Positions 52,269-62,529 are shown, counted from the stretch's first letter. The stretch: 64,000 nucleotides of DNA from Hyphomicrobiales bacterium (GCA_016124805.1 WGND01000001.1:372001-436000); one strand, 5' to 3'. Notes: generated by a model not told the origin, from the letters alone. Translations and numbers: made by a program.

Positions 52269-54626
52269 GTGCAGCGTATAGAAAATCTCGTGTTCGGCCT
52301 GCGAGCGGTGATCCTTGTGGTCCTGGCGGTCTTCACGGTCATAATGGGTGCCTATGCCATTCAGCTCCGTATGGATGCTGGTTTTGCGAAGATGCTCCCG
52401 ATCGGACATCCATATATCCAGACCTTCCTGAAATATGCCGACTCATTTGGTGGCGGTAATCGTGTGCTGGTCGTTTTGCAGCAGAAGAAAGACGGCGATA
52501 TCTTCAATGCCGAGTTTCTGGAAAAGCTGAATGAAGCAACGCAGGATCTCTTCTATATTCCGGGTGTTGCGCGCCACACGGTGACATCGCTCTGGACCCC
52601 GAACACGCGATTCATCGCGGTGACGGAAGAAGGCCTTGAAGCAGGCGACGTTATCCCCGCGAATTTCTCGCCATCGCCTGAGAGCATCAACCAGGTCATG
52701 CAGAATACGCTGCGTGCTGACCTTGTGGGTCGTCTGGTGTCGACCGACTTCAAGTCGGCCATGATCCGTGCCGAGCTTCAGGACTTCGACCCCGAGACGC
52801 GCGCCAAGCTTGACTATTTCAAGGTGGCCCGTCTGCTCGAACAGAATATTCGCGACAAATATGTCTCCGACGACATCGACGTCAAAATCATCGGCTTTGC
52901 CAAGCTGACCGGTGACATTGCCGATGGTGCCCGTTCGGTTGTGATGTTCTTCATCGTCGCCTTCATTCTCACCTGCCTGATGCTCTGGCTCTATTGCCGC
53001 TCCTGGCTGTTGACGATCGTGACGGTGAGCTGCTCACTCTGCTCGCTCATCTGGCAATTCGGTCTGCTCAAGATCATGGGCTTTGGTCTCGACCCGCTCG
53101 CGGTTCTGGTGCCATTCCTCGTTTTCGCCATCGGCGTGAGCCATGGTGTGCAGCAGATCAACATGGTCGGTGCTGAAATTGCTGCCGGTCTCGACAAGGA
53201 ACAGGCGGCACGTGCCACCTTCACCTTCCTGCTGCGTCCGGGCTCGGTGGCTCTGTTCACCGCTCTTTCCGGCTTCGCCACGCTCTACATCATTCCCATC
53301 GGCATGATCCAGGAACTCGCCATCACCGCTTCGATCGGTGTGTCCCTGAAGATCATCTCCAACCTCATCATGTTGCCGCTCATCGTGTCCTATGTGGCGC
53401 CGGGCGCGGAATATGGTGACAAGGTGCGTCATGCCATGGAAGCCCGCGCCAAGTTCTGGCCCTATCTGGCCGCTCTGGCACGTCCTGCCAATGCCTTCAT
53501 CTTCATTGGTATCTGCATGGCGATTGGTGCCGTGGCGCTTTATGAAAGCCGCGACCGCCAGATCGGTGACGTGCATGCCGGTGCCGGTGAGCTCTGGCCG
53601 AATGCGCGCTACAATCTGGACTCCGAATATATCGCGGAGCATTTCAATCTTGGTCTCAACGTGCTGACCATCATTGGCAAGTCAGACAAGGTGGTCTGCA
53701 CCGATTATCCACAGATGCTCTATCTGCAGGATTTCAGCTGGTACATGCGCAATGTGCCCGGTGTGCAGGCGTCGATCAGCCTTCCGGTTGTTGCCAAGAA
53801 GATCAACTCGATGTGGCAGGAGGGTAATCCGAAGTGGCAGGCGCTGCCGCGCAATCCCGCTTCGCTGTCACAGGCGACGTCCAGTGTTGGCAGTTCCACC
53901 GGTCTGGTGGACACCAATTGCGAAACAGTTGCCGTGCAGATCTTCATTGCCGACACCAAGGCCGACACGGTCAAGACGGTGGTCAATGCCGCTGAGTCCT
54001 GGCTTGACGAGCACAAGATGGAAGGCCTCGACATGCAGATCGGAACGGGTACCGTTTCGATTATCGCGGCGACCAACGAGGTCGTGGAGCATTCGGAAAT
54101 TCCGATGCTGCTCTATGTCTATGCCGTGGTCATGTTCCTCGTCATCCTCACCTATCGTGAGTGGCGTGGTGCGCTTGTCTGCGTGATCCCGCTGATCCTC
54201 GCAACCATCATCGGTAACTGGTTCCTGACGGCCGCGACCATCGGCCTGAAGATTTCCACTTTGCCTGTGCTGGCGATCGCGGTGGGTATCGGTGTGGATT
54301 ACGGGATCTATGAGTACAACCGAATCCAGCGCTATATGCGCATGGGGCTGACGCCTTATGCCGCCTATCTCCAGGCGCTGAATGACGTGGGCTCGGCCAC
54401 GATGTTCACCGGCGGTACGCTTGCCATCGGTGTGAGCACATGGATCTTCTCGGCCCTGAAGTTCCAGGCCGATATGGGGCTCTTGCTGACCTTCATGTTC
54501 ATCGTGAACATGGTCGGTGCCGTGACCCTGCTGCCGGCTCTTGTGGCTGCCTTTGAATATATCTGGCCGCTCAAGCGCAAGCCGCTCTCGGAAGAAGAAG
54601 CCCGCGCGATCCGTCACGCGCATTAA
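52269..54626 (+). CDS. RND-superfamily (MMPL/SSD-type) exporter
   Basis: The 785-residue membrane protein has two repeats of one helix, a periplasmic loop of about 200 residues and five helices. The helix groups hold SVVMFFIVAFILTCLMLW and ALVCVIPLILATIIGNWFL, and the sterol-sensing-like GIGVDYGIYEYN. It belongs to the predicted-exporter MMPL type, not the AcrB tripartite type, and has no adaptor gene nearby. Lipid or hopanoid-like cargo is a family-based guess. GGGGAGG (52257-52263) supports GTG 52269 over 52236. Codons end mostly in C, as in highly expressed atpD. Confidence 0.85.
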   Translation: MQRIENLVFGLRAVILVVLAVFTVIMGAYAIQLRMDAGFAKMLPIGHPYIQTFLKYADSFGGGNRVLVVLQQKKDGDIFNAEFLEKLNEATQDLFYIPGVARHTVTSLWTPNTRFIAVTEEGLEAGDVIPANFSPSPESINQVMQNTLRADLVGRLVSTDFKSAMIRAELQDFDPETRAKLDYFKVARLLEQNIRDKYVSDDIDVKIIGFAKLTGDIADGARSVVMFFIVAFILTCLMLWLYCRSWLLTIVTVSCSLCSLIWQFGLLKIMGFGLDPLAVLVPFLVFAIGVSHGVQQINMVGAEIAAGLDKEQAARATFTFLLRPGSVALFTALSGFATLYIIPIGMIQELAITASIGVSLKIISNLIMLPLIVSYVAPGAEYGDKVRHAMEARAKFWPYLAALARPANAFIFIGICMAIGAVALYESRDRQIGDVHAGAGELWPNARYNLDSEYIAEHFNLGLNVLTIIGKSDKVVCTDYPQMLYLQDFSWYMRNVPGVQASISLPVVAKKINSMWQEGNPKWQALPRNPASLSQATSSVGSSTGLVDTNCETVAVQIFIADTKADTVKTVVNAAESWLDEHKMEGLDMQIGTGTVSIIAATNEVVEHSEIPMLLYVYAVVMFLVILTYREWRGALVCVIPLILATIIGNWFLTAATIGLKISTLPVLAIAVGIGVDYGIYEYNRIQRYMRMGLTPYAAYLQALNDVGSATMFTGGTLAIGVSTWIFSALKFQADMGLLLTFMFIVNMVGAVTLLPALVAAFEYIWPLKRKPLSEEEARAIRHAH

Positions 54627-54654
54627 TCAGTCGGGGTTTCCCGACAAACGGAAA

Positions 54655-54689
54655 GGGCGGCCTCCGCAAGGAGAGCCGCCCTTTCTTTT
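54655..54689 (+). terminator. Intrinsic terminator after the RND exporter gene
   Basis: GGGCGGC (54655-54661) pairs with GCCGCCC (54675-54681), with CTCC/GGAG and a GCAA tetraloop inside, followed by TTTCTTTT. It lies 28 bases after the stop. The stem could also act for the convergent RND pump gene on the other strand, but the T run there is weaker. Confidence 0.88.
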
Positions 54690-54779
54690 GACCCCGTGCA
54701 TTGAGGGAATGCCACTGGGGTATGCGAAACAATGAAACGCGCCCGACGCCTGCCGAGCGAGGAAGCCCCCGCCGGATGG

Positions 54780-57700
54780 TCAGATCAGGCTTGCCGTCGC
54801 CTCACTATTCTCTTCCACATCCAGATCGGTTGGCGCCAACAGCAGATACATGGTTGGCGTGACCAGTCGTGACAGGAAGGTGGAGGTGATGAGGCCGCCG
54901 ATAATGACCCAGGCGAGCGGGGAGTAGAGGCCCGAGCCGCCCAGCGCCAAGGGCAGCAGGCCGCCAATGGCTGTCGCCGATGTCAGCAGTACCGGCAGGA
55001 AGCGCAATTCGCCCGCCTGCTCGATGGCGTCGGTCAGCGGCGTGCCTGCCTTGCGCAGCTGGTTGGTGAAGTCCACAAGCAGGATCGAGTTCTTGATCTC
55101 GATGCCGATGAGGGCGATGAAGCCGATCACGGCGGTAAAGGACAGCGTGTAGCCGGAGAAGAGCAAGGCCATGATGCCGCCGAAGATGCCGAGCGGGATC
55201 ACGCCGGCCACCACAAGCGTGGCGCGGAAAGAGCGGAACTCGAGCACCAGAACTGCCATGATGCCGAAGATCGCAATCAGCACCGCATTGGCAAGACCGG
55301 CAAAGCTTTTTGAGGCCGCTTCGGCTTCGCCGCCACTGCGGAATTCATAACCGGGCGGCAGTGGAATTTCGGGGAGCTGGGCGAGCACGTCAGTTGTGAT
55401 CTTGCTCGTGTTGTAGCCGGTCTGCGTATAGGCGGTGATGGTGACCAGACGTTCGCGATTATAGCGGTCGACGCGCCCGGTGACGGATTCCAGTTTGGGA
55501 TTGGTCAGCAGGCTCAAGGGAACGGAATTGCCTGATGATGTCTGGATATAAATCTTGCCCAGTTCCGAGACGGTCTGATGCCTGTCCAGCGGCAGGCGCA
55601 CCGTGATCGGAAATTGCTCGCCATTGGCTTCGCGATAAATGCCGGCCTGTTCGCCGACGATGGCCAGACGCACGGTGCGGTCGATGGCACCGGTGGGCAC
55701 ATTCAGGAGGGCGGCCTTGTCGGTATTGATGCCGAGATTGAGGTCGGTCCGTTCCAGACGCACGGGGTTCTGCACATCGCGCACACCGGGTGTTGCTTCC
55801 ATCAGGCGCGCGACGCTGGCGGCAAGGCCCTTCAGCACGTCAAGATCGGGCCCCACAATGCGGATGGCGATGGGCGCTTCGATGGGCGGGCCGTTCTGGA
55901 ATACGCGCAGGATGATCTGGGCGCCGGGATAGCGCTCAAACTGCGCCCGCAGCTTGTCAAAGAATTTCGGTGTTTCGACTTCGTCAAACTTGTAGAGCTG
56001 GCTGAAGACCTCCGCCTTGTTGGCGCGCGTCTCATAGGACCGCACATTGTAATAGATCTGCGGATTGGAATGGCCGAGGTTTGACATGACCCAGGTCAGG
56101 TCGTCGGGATATTGCGAGAGCACATCCTCGACAAAATTCATCGCCTTCCGGGTCTGGTCCATGCTGGCCCCTTGAGGCGTTTCGATCTGGACAAGGAACT
56201 GTCGGCTGTCTGCCGGCGGGAAAAGACTGAAACCGATCACCGGCACAAAGACGAGGCTGGCAAAGCAGAGGGCCATGGCGCCCAGAACCGTCTTTTTCGG
56301 ATTGGTCAGGGCCCTGTGCAGCAGCGGGCGATAGATGCGATGGATGCCGCCCATGACACCGCGCAGGAAGACATTGCCCTCCGGATGCGACTTGTCGCTC
56401 AGCAGACGGCTGGAGAGGAAGGGGATGATGGTGAGTGAGACAAAAAGAGAGGCAATGATTGTCAGCGTCACGGCAACGGGGAGTGAACGGGTAAACTTGC
56501 CAGCGCCTTCGGGCAGGAAAAGAAGCGGCAGGAAGGCAAAGAGCAGCGCAGCGGTGCAGCCCACCACAGCGATTGATATTTGCGAGGTGGCGTCTACCAC
56601 GGCTTCGATGCGGCTCTTGCCCATGCGCAGATGTCGCTCGATATTTTCCACGACCACAATGGAGTCATCGACCAGAAGACCGAGCGCGATCACGAAGCCG
56701 GCAATGGAAAGCTGGTTGAGCGAATAGCCGAAGAAATTGATGAGCGACAGGCCGATGGCCAGCGAAAGCGGGATCGAGACCATCACCACGGCGGAAGCAC
56801 GCGGCCCGAGCGGCAGTAGGGTGAAAATGACAATGCCGACAGCGATCATGAAGTCGCGATAGAGATGGTTCAGGCGGTCGGCAACGGAGACCGACTGGTC
56901 AAAGGCGCGTTTCATCTCGACGTCTTTTGGCAGCCGCGTTTCGAAACGGTCCAGCGCCCTGAAAATGCCGTCACGCACATCAAAGACGTTCTGGTTTTCT
57001 TTCTGGTTGGCGGCGATGAAGACCGCGCGCTTGCCATTATACCAGGACAGGTGACCGGCTTCTTCCTGCGCCCATGAGACATCAGCGACATCGCCAATGC
57101 GCACGACATTGCCATCATAAGTGCCGATGACCGTGTCGCGGATTTCCGAAAGGCTCTGATAGCCGCCTGTTGTTTTCACGTTGAAACGGCGCAGGCCGGC
57201 CTGAATGGGGCCGCCGGGAATATCCTGACTTTCGGCATTGATGGCGTCGGAGATGCGCGAGACGGGAATGCCAAGGCTTGTCAGGCGTCCGAAATTGACG
57301 GCCACGCGGATTTCAGATGCAGGCAGGCCCCAGATCGTCGTTGTCCGGACACCGGCTGTGCGGTCAATATCGTCGCGCAGATCCTTGGCCAGATCTTCAA
57401 GCTCACGCGCCGGGGCGGTTTCACTGACAAGGGCCACCTGCACGATATTGGTGAGGGAGGGGCGGAACTTGTCGACCTGCAAGACCTGCAGACCGTCGGG
57501 CAGTGAGCCGCGCAGGGCGTTGATCTCACGCACGACATCGTCATAGCGCTTGTCGGGATCGGTCGACCAGTTGAATTCGACCTGGATGCTGGCAACGCCA
57601 TCTTCGGCGCGGCTGATGATGTTTTCCAGATCATCAAGGCCATTGACTGCATCTTCGATGGGACGGACGACAAGGCGTTCCATGTCGGTGGGTGAGGCGC

Positions 57701-57866
57701 CCGGCAGCACGGCGGTGACGATGGCATAGGGGGCGGCAAAGTCGGGGTCTTCGGCGCGGGTGATGTTCTGAAAAGTGTTCAAACCCATCATGGCCAGAAG
57801 GAAAAAGAGGACGAGCGTGAACTGCCAGTTGCGCACAAAAAAGGCGCTGATTTTACCAAGGATCAT
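54780..57866 (-). CDS. Tripartite RND efflux pump permease (AcrB/MexB-type)
   Basis: The 1028-residue permease has the usual plan of 12 membrane helices and two large periplasmic loops: NWQFTLVLFFLLAMMGLNTF at the start, ISRAEDGVASIQVEF in the porter domain, and GLLVDDSIVVVENIERHL with the proton-relay aspartates of helix 4. It expels drugs, solvents or lipophiles using the proton gradient. It overlaps the upstream adaptor gene by four bases. No outer membrane channel gene is adjacent. Confidence 0.94.
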   Translation of the reverse strand: MILGKISAFFVRNWQFTLVLFFLLAMMGLNTFQNITRAEDPDFAAPYAIVTAVLPGASPTDMERLVVRPIEDAVNGLDDLENIISRAEDGVASIQVEFNWSTDPDKRYDDVVREINALRGSLPDGLQVLQVDKFRPSLTNIVQVALVSETAPARELEDLAKDLRDDIDRTAGVRTTTIWGLPASEIRVAVNFGRLTSLGIPVSRISDAINAESQDIPGGPIQAGLRRFNVKTTGGYQSLSEIRDTVIGTYDGNVVRIGDVADVSWAQEEAGHLSWYNGKRAVFIAANQKENQNVFDVRDGIFRALDRFETRLPKDVEMKRAFDQSVSVADRLNHLYRDFMIAVGIVIFTLLPLGPRASAVVMVSIPLSLAIGLSLINFFGYSLNQLSIAGFVIALGLLVDDSIVVVENIERHLRMGKSRIEAVVDATSQISIAVVGCTAALLFAFLPLLFLPEGAGKFTRSLPVAVTLTIIASLFVSLTIIPFLSSRLLSDKSHPEGNVFLRGVMGGIHRIYRPLLHRALTNPKKTVLGAMALCFASLVFVPVIGFSLFPPADSRQFLVQIETPQGASMDQTRKAMNFVEDVLSQYPDDLTWVMSNLGHSNPQIYYNVRSYETRANKAEVFSQLYKFDEVETPKFFDKLRAQFERYPGAQIILRVFQNGPPIEAPIAIRIVGPDLDVLKGLAASVARLMEATPGVRDVQNPVRLERTDLNLGINTDKAALLNVPTGAIDRTVRLAIVGEQAGIYREANGEQFPITVRLPLDRHQTVSELGKIYIQTSSGNSVPLSLLTNPKLESVTGRVDRYNRERLVTITAYTQTGYNTSKITTDVLAQLPEIPLPPGYEFRSGGEAEAASKSFAGLANAVLIAIFGIMAVLVLEFRSFRATLVVAGVIPLGIFGGIMALLFSGYTLSFTAVIGFIALIGIEIKNSILLVDFTNQLRKAGTPLTDAIEQAGELRFLPVLLTSATAIGGLLPLALGGSGLYSPLAWVIIGGLITSTFLSRLVTPTMYLLLAPTDLDVEENSEATASLI

Positions 57867-58981
57867 GAGCGTGGTTCCCTGGCATTGGTCAGGGCGGAGA
57901 TATCCTCGACAATGTTCACGCTGGCACCGTCACGCAGATAGGGCGCGCCGGCGCTGATTACTTTCATGTCAGCGGAGAGGCCCTTTGTGACGAGTATTTC
58001 ATCGCCATTGATGCGGCCAATCGTGATGCGCGTCTCACGCACCGTCGATGTTTCCGCGTCATAGGCATAGACATTCGCCGTTGAGCCATGGCCTTCTAGA
58101 ATGGCGGTGGCCGGTATGGCGAGATAGTCAGGTCCGCTCTGTGTCGAGGGCGTGATGCGGGCAGAGGCGATGAAGCCGCTGCCGACACCATCGGGCACGC
58201 TGTCGAGTGTGATCTCGACCTCGAAGGTGCCCGTCTGGGGGCTGCTTTCGCCGGCGATGCGGCGCACGGCACCGGTGATCGGCTGGTCGGGGAAGGCATC
58301 AAGGGTGATGGTTGCCTTGTTGCCGAGGCCGATGCGGGCAACATCCCGGTCGCTGAGCCCGGCTTTCAGGATGAAGCCCTGTGTGCCCTGGCTCACTGTC
58401 AGAACGGGGGTTCCGGCAGAGACAATTTCATTTTTCTCGACATGGCGGGAGAGCACAGTGCCGTCATTGGGGGCGACAATGCGGGCAAGGCTGCGATTGA
58501 ATTCGACCTGTTGGAGATTGGCGCGGGCCTGGGCAAGTGCCGTGCGGGCATCCTCGGCGCGCTGAACACTGACGAAGCCCTTTGGCAGCAGCGGCTCGAT
58601 GCGGGCGAGATCGCGGCGGGCCTTGTCGGCGGTGGCGCGTGCATTGATCGCCTGGGCATCGATTTCACGCTGGTCAAGCTCGGCCAGAAGTTGGCCTTTT
58701 TTGACCTTGTCGCCGGTATCCACGTTCAATTTCTTGACCAGTCCGCCGATCTTGAACGAGAGGGTGGCTTCCCGGTCGGGCTTGACGAGCCCATAGGCCA
58801 CAACATCGGCGGCTTCGGGCGCGGCGCGCACGATGGCCACCTCGACGGGGACCGGCTGGTCTTTCTGGCTGGTTTCAGCCTCTTCGCCGGGGCCGCAGGC
58901 GGCCACAACGAGACAGAAGGCCAGACTGACCGCCAGCGGGCCTGCCCGTTTGACCTGACATGAACGGATGAAATTGAGCAC
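57863..58981 (-). CDS. RND efflux periplasmic adaptor (lipoprotein)
   Basis: This membrane fusion protein links the RND permease to an outer membrane channel. The 372-residue product has a lipobox (VVAAC), a barrel-sandwich domain (ADVVAYGLVKPDREATLSF), an alpha-hairpin with coiled coil and a beta-barrel. GTG 58981 has GGGGAGG six bases upstream; an alternative GTG at 59008 would add nine residues and overlap the palindrome. It is coupled to the permease gene, and a tetR gene diverges from it. Confidence 0.92.
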   Translation of the reverse strand: MLNFIRSCQVKRAGPLAVSLAFCLVVAACGPGEEAETSQKDQPVPVEVAIVRAAPEAADVVAYGLVKPDREATLSFKIGGLVKKLNVDTGDKVKKGQLLAELDQREIDAQAINARATADKARRDLARIEPLLPKGFVSVQRAEDARTALAQARANLQQVEFNRSLARIVAPNDGTVLSRHVEKNEIVSAGTPVLTVSQGTQGFILKAGLSDRDVARIGLGNKATITLDAFPDQPITGAVRRIAGESSPQTGTFEVEITLDSVPDGVGSGFIASARITPSTQSGPDYLAIPATAILEGHGSTANVYAYDAETSTVRETRITIGRINGDEILVTKGLSADMKVISAGAPYLRDGASVNIVEDISALTNAREPRS

Positions 58982-59000
58982 CTGAAACCTCCCCAGCTTA

Positions 59001-59020
59001 CCTAACACTGTTTATTTAGG
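59001..59020. promoter_or_regulatory. Palindrome between the RND adaptor and TetR genes
   Basis: CCTAA (59001-59005) and TTAGG (59016-59020) are separated by ten bases in the divergent promoter region of the adaptor and tetR genes. This is a plausible TetR operator for both genes, but the arms are short. Confidence 0.4.
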
Positions 59021-59068
59021 AGGGTGCCTGCTATGGTCAAGGCGCTTTCTTGCGTGTATTGAACGAAA

Positions 59069-59773
59069 ATGACAAAAGCGCCGACCCGTCACCCAAAAAG
59101 CACTCTCCCGCCCAAGAAGACTTCACCGCGTCCCGTGCGCCGGCGGCTGCCGCCTGCCGAACGTCGCGCCCAGATCATCGCGGCGGCTCGGCTGCTCTTT
59201 GCGGCGGAGGGTATCGACAATGTCTCCATGCGCAAGATTGCCAGCCGGGTCGGCATAACCCAGGCGGCGATCTATCAGCATTTCGAGGATAAGGCGGCCA
59301 TCATCTTTGCGCTGAGTGAAGCCTTTTTCACCGGCATGATCGAGACCTTTGAAGCGCGGCTTGCCGGTATCGATGATTCAATGAAGGCTTTTCGGCTGTC
59401 CCTGAAAGCCTATGTCGAATATGGCCTCTCGCGACCGGAGGAATATCGGCTGATCTTCATGATGAGCACCTCGCAGATGGTTGGCGCCGGTCATCGCATC
59501 CCGGCGGGGCAGGTGGACGATGTGGTCGAGTCTGCCGGTCGGATCGCCTTTGGTTATCTGCATGACCGGGTCCGCAACCTGGTAGCCGAGGGGCGCATCA
59601 TCCAGGGTGATCCCGATGCGATGGCGGAGGCGATCTGGGCGGCAGGTCACGGGATTGTCTCGCTTCTCATCACGCATCAGCATTATCCCTGGTCGGCCCC
59701 GGAGGCCATCCTGGAATCCCAGCTGGATATTCTCTTCAACGGCCTGTTGTTGCGCTCATCCTCTTCGAGCTGA
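59069..59773 (+). CDS. TetR family regulator of the RND pump
   Basis: The 234-residue protein has a basic N-terminal tail, then a TetR helix-turn-helix (RRAQIIAAARLLFAAEG, SMRKIASRVGITQAAIYQHF) and a C-terminal ligand domain of the TetR_C_33 kind (AYVEYGLSRPEEYRLIF). It is divergent from the RND adaptor gene, so it probably represses the pump and itself. It converges with the MFS pump gene 15 bases away. Confidence 0.88.
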   Translation: MTKAPTRHPKSTLPPKKTSPRPVRRRLPPAERRAQIIAAARLLFAAEGIDNVSMRKIASRVGITQAAIYQHFEDKAAIIFALSEAFFTGMIETFEARLAGIDDSMKAFRLSLKAYVEYGLSRPEEYRLIFMMSTSQMVGAGHRIPAGQVDDVVESAGRIAFGYLHDRVRNLVAEGRIIQGDPDAMAEAIWAAGHGIVSLLITHQHYPWSAPEAILESQLDILFNGLLLRSSSSS

Positions 59774-59788
59774 CGGTAGCGCTTGCCC

Positions 59789-61366
59789 TCAATGGGCTTC
59801 GGCTGCGCTTGCAGCCGCATGCGGTGTCGGCTTGCGCACAAGGGGAAGCACGAAGAGCATGGCCGCAAAACAGACCGTGAGGATGTAGAAACAGTCTGCA
59901 AAGGCAAGAACTGTCGCCTCACGGGTCATCAGGAGATACAGCTCCTTGAGGGCTGCCAGATGACCGTTGATGCCAGGGGTCTGGCCGATCATGTTGCCGA
60001 GCCCCTGCAGTGTGCTTTCGATATTTGCGTCGCCCGGCGTGAAATGCTCGCGCAAAACGGATTTGTGATAGTCGGTGCGCTCGATCAGCACGGTATTGAT
60101 GATGGCAAGGCCGATCGCGCCGCCCAGATTGCGCATCAGATTATAAAGACCGCTGGCATTTTTCAGCTGCTCGGGCGCCATTGTGCCAAGCGCGAGTGTA
60201 TTGATCGGGATGATGCAGAACATGAGCCCGACACCGCGCACGACCTGCGGCAGGAAGAAATCTCCGAAATCCCATTCCCAGGTGATTCCAAGCAGCATGT
60301 AGTTGGAAAGCGCCAGCAGGGAAAAACCGGTGAGGATGAGATAGCGGATATCGAGCTTGTTGCTCAATATGCCTGCAACAGGCGCAGTGATGAACTGACA
60401 GATGCCGGTCACGAACATGATCTGTCCGATCTGACCTGCACTCAGCCCGCGGATCTCGGCGAGAAAGAGGGGATAGAGATAGGTCAGCCCGTAAAGACCC
60501 ACGCCGAGAAACAGGCTCAACAGGCTGCCGACGGCGAAATTCCGGTTTGAATAGGAGCGCAATTCGACAATCGGATTGCGGAAGGTCAGGACGCGGGCAA
60601 AGAAGAAGCTGGCCGAAACAACGCAGAGCACGCTCATCCACCAGATCGTGCTGTTTTCAAACCAGTCGTTGCGGGGCCCTTCTTCAAGCACATATTCCAG
60701 CGAGCCCAGAAAGAGCGCCATCAGGGCGATACCCCAGCCGTCAAAGCTGTTGAGCAAGGACCAGTTCGGCTGATCAATATCGAAGAGATTCCAGACCATG
60801 ATCGCGACAATGATGCCCGGTGGCACGTTGATCAGGAAGAGCCAGTGCCATGACAGGGCATCGGTGATGTAGCCGCCCAGCGTTGGCCCGATGGTGGGCG
60901 CGAAAGTGACGACAAGGCCGATCATGACGGAGATGCTGGCGCGACGGTCCGGTGGAAAGACATTGCCATAGGCCGCCGAGAACACGGTCGGGATCATGGC
61001 GCCGCCGAGAAAACCCTGCAGGGCGCGATAGATGATCATCTGCTCAATCGAGGTGGCGGTGGCGCAGACAAGGCTCATCACCGTGAAGCCGACGGCCGAA
61101 ATCACGAAGAGGTAGCGCGTGGAGAGAAGACGCGCGAGCCAGCCGGACATGGGGATCATGACAACTTCGGCAATCAGATAGGAGGTCTGGACCCAACTTA
61201 TTTCATCGCTGCTGGCGGAAAGACCCGCCTGAATGCTGGTGATGGAACTTGAGACGATCTGAATGTCGAGGATGGCCATGAACATGCCCACCACCATGAA
61301 GAAAAAGCCGGCGACGCGCCGCCAGTCAAGCGGTGTGGCCGGGGCGATGGGTTCGGCAATGCTCAT
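59789..61366 (-). CDS. EmrB/QacA-type (DHA2) MFS drug exporter
   Basis: The 525-residue protein has 14 membrane helices typical of the DHA2 group. FMAILDIQIVSSSITSIQ lies in helix 1, motif C GPTLGGYITDALSWHW in helix 5, and LARLLSTRY carries motif A. It exports hydrophobic drugs or acids by proton antiport, with the EmrA-like adaptor encoded 14 bases upstream. The pair forms an EmrAB-type pump. Confidence 0.93.
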   Translation of the reverse strand: MSIAEPIAPATPLDWRRVAGFFFMVVGMFMAILDIQIVSSSITSIQAGLSASSDEISWVQTSYLIAEVVMIPMSGWLARLLSTRYLFVISAVGFTVMSLVCATATSIEQMIIYRALQGFLGGAMIPTVFSAAYGNVFPPDRRASISVMIGLVVTFAPTIGPTLGGYITDALSWHWLFLINVPPGIIVAIMVWNLFDIDQPNWSLLNSFDGWGIALMALFLGSLEYVLEEGPRNDWFENSTIWWMSVLCVVSASFFFARVLTFRNPIVELRSYSNRNFAVGSLLSLFLGVGLYGLTYLYPLFLAEIRGLSAGQIGQIMFVTGICQFITAPVAGILSNKLDIRYLILTGFSLLALSNYMLLGITWEWDFGDFFLPQVVRGVGLMFCIIPINTLALGTMAPEQLKNASGLYNLMRNLGGAIGLAIINTVLIERTDYHKSVLREHFTPGDANIESTLQGLGNMIGQTPGINGHLAALKELYLLMTREATVLAFADCFYILTVCFAAMLFVLPLVRKPTPHAAASAAEAH

Positions 61367-61380
61367 GTTTCTCGCCTCTG

Positions 61381-62496
61381 TTAGCGGAAGGCGCCTGCCG
61401 TCACTGTGGTGCTGTCATCTCTGGCCGCGCCATAGACGCCGCCATGTTCGGCGGGCTGCTCATCGCCCCTGCTCCGTGTGTTGACGGAGACCGTGACGGA
61501 GAGGCCGGGCCGCAAGAGACCTTTGAGTTCATTGTCATCCGGGATGGCGATGCGCAGGGGGATGCGCTGGACGACCTTGGTGAAGTTGCCGGTCGCATTT
61601 TCGGCCGGCAGCAGGCTGAAGACCTGTCCGCTGGCGGGCGAGAAGGATGCGATGTGACCCTTGATCCTGACATCGGGATAGGCGTCGGTGGTGATAGTCG
61701 CTTCCTGACCGACGCGCATATTCTCGATCTGGGTTTCCTTGAAATTGGCTTCCACATAGACATGCGGGAGCGCGACGAGCGAGGCCAGCTGCTGGCCGGG
61801 CTGAACGAGCTGCCCGGTATCCAGATTCTTGTTGCCGACCACGCCATCAATCGGTGCCCGGATGACGGTGTAGTCGAGATTGCGCTGGGCCTCCTCGACT
61901 TCGGAATCGACCTGGGCTGCAAGCTTTTCTGCTTCGGCCTGCTGTGCGCGCAGCACGCTGACTTGCGCCTCGGCGGCCACATAGGCGGCGCGGGCGCTGG
62001 CAAGGGAGGCATTGGCGCTTTGGGTGTCGGCGCGCGCCTGATCCAGCTTCTGCTTGCTGGCAAAATTCGCGCTGGCCAGTTTGGTGTAGCGGGCAAGATC
62101 GGCGCGGGCCCGCACGGCCTCTGCTTCGGCATAGGCGATCTCGGCCTTGCTCTTTTCGGCATTGGCGATCTGCGCGGCGACCTGCTCGCCATAGGTGGTG
62201 ATGGCGGCATGTTGCGCCGCCGCCTTGGCTTTGGCCTGGTTGAGGGCGATTTCAAAGTCGCGCGGATCGATCTGCGCCAGCACATCGCCCTTATGCACAT
62301 AAGCGTTTTCGGCGATGTCGACGCTCGCCAGATAGCCTGTGACTTTGGGCGAAATGACGGAAATGTCGCTCGAAACATAGGCGTTGTCGGTGGTCTGGAT
62401 GTAGCGATATTCGGTGAACCACAACACGGCGTAGATCAGCCCCAGAATGCCGAAGACGCCGCCCAGAATGGGGAAAATTCTCTGTTTCAGTTGCAT
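61381..62496 (-). CDS. EmrA/HlyD-type membrane fusion protein
   Basis: The 371-residue adaptor has one N-terminal membrane helix (IFPILGGVFGILGLIYAVLWF), a biotinyl-lipoyl-like domain (SPKVTGYLASVDIAENAYVHKGDVLAQID), a long coiled coil rich in Ala, Glu and Lys, and a barrel domain. It bridges the MFS pump across the periplasm. Two palindromes and a tetR gene lie upstream, divergent. Confidence 0.93.
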   Translation of the reverse strand: MQLKQRIFPILGGVFGILGLIYAVLWFTEYRYIQTTDNAYVSSDISVISPKVTGYLASVDIAENAYVHKGDVLAQIDPRDFEIALNQAKAKAAAQHAAITTYGEQVAAQIANAEKSKAEIAYAEAEAVRARADLARYTKLASANFASKQKLDQARADTQSANASLASARAAYVAAEAQVSVLRAQQAEAEKLAAQVDSEVEEAQRNLDYTVIRAPIDGVVGNKNLDTGQLVQPGQQLASLVALPHVYVEANFKETQIENMRVGQEATITTDAYPDVRIKGHIASFSPASGQVFSLLPAENATGNFTKVVQRIPLRIAIPDDNELKGLLRPGLSVTVSVNTRSRGDEQPAEHGGVYGAARDDSTTVTAGAFR

Positions 62497-62510
62497 GCTG
62501 TCACCTGTTT

Positions 62511-62529
62511 TGACCGAACCGATCGGTCA
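62511..62529. promoter_or_regulatory. TetR operator candidate upstream of emrA
   Basis: TGACCG and CGGTCA form a 19-base palindrome 14 bases before the emrA-like start. The core ACCGAAC also occurs in the second palindrome at 62577, so both are probably bound by the divergent TetR protein. Confidence 0.6.
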
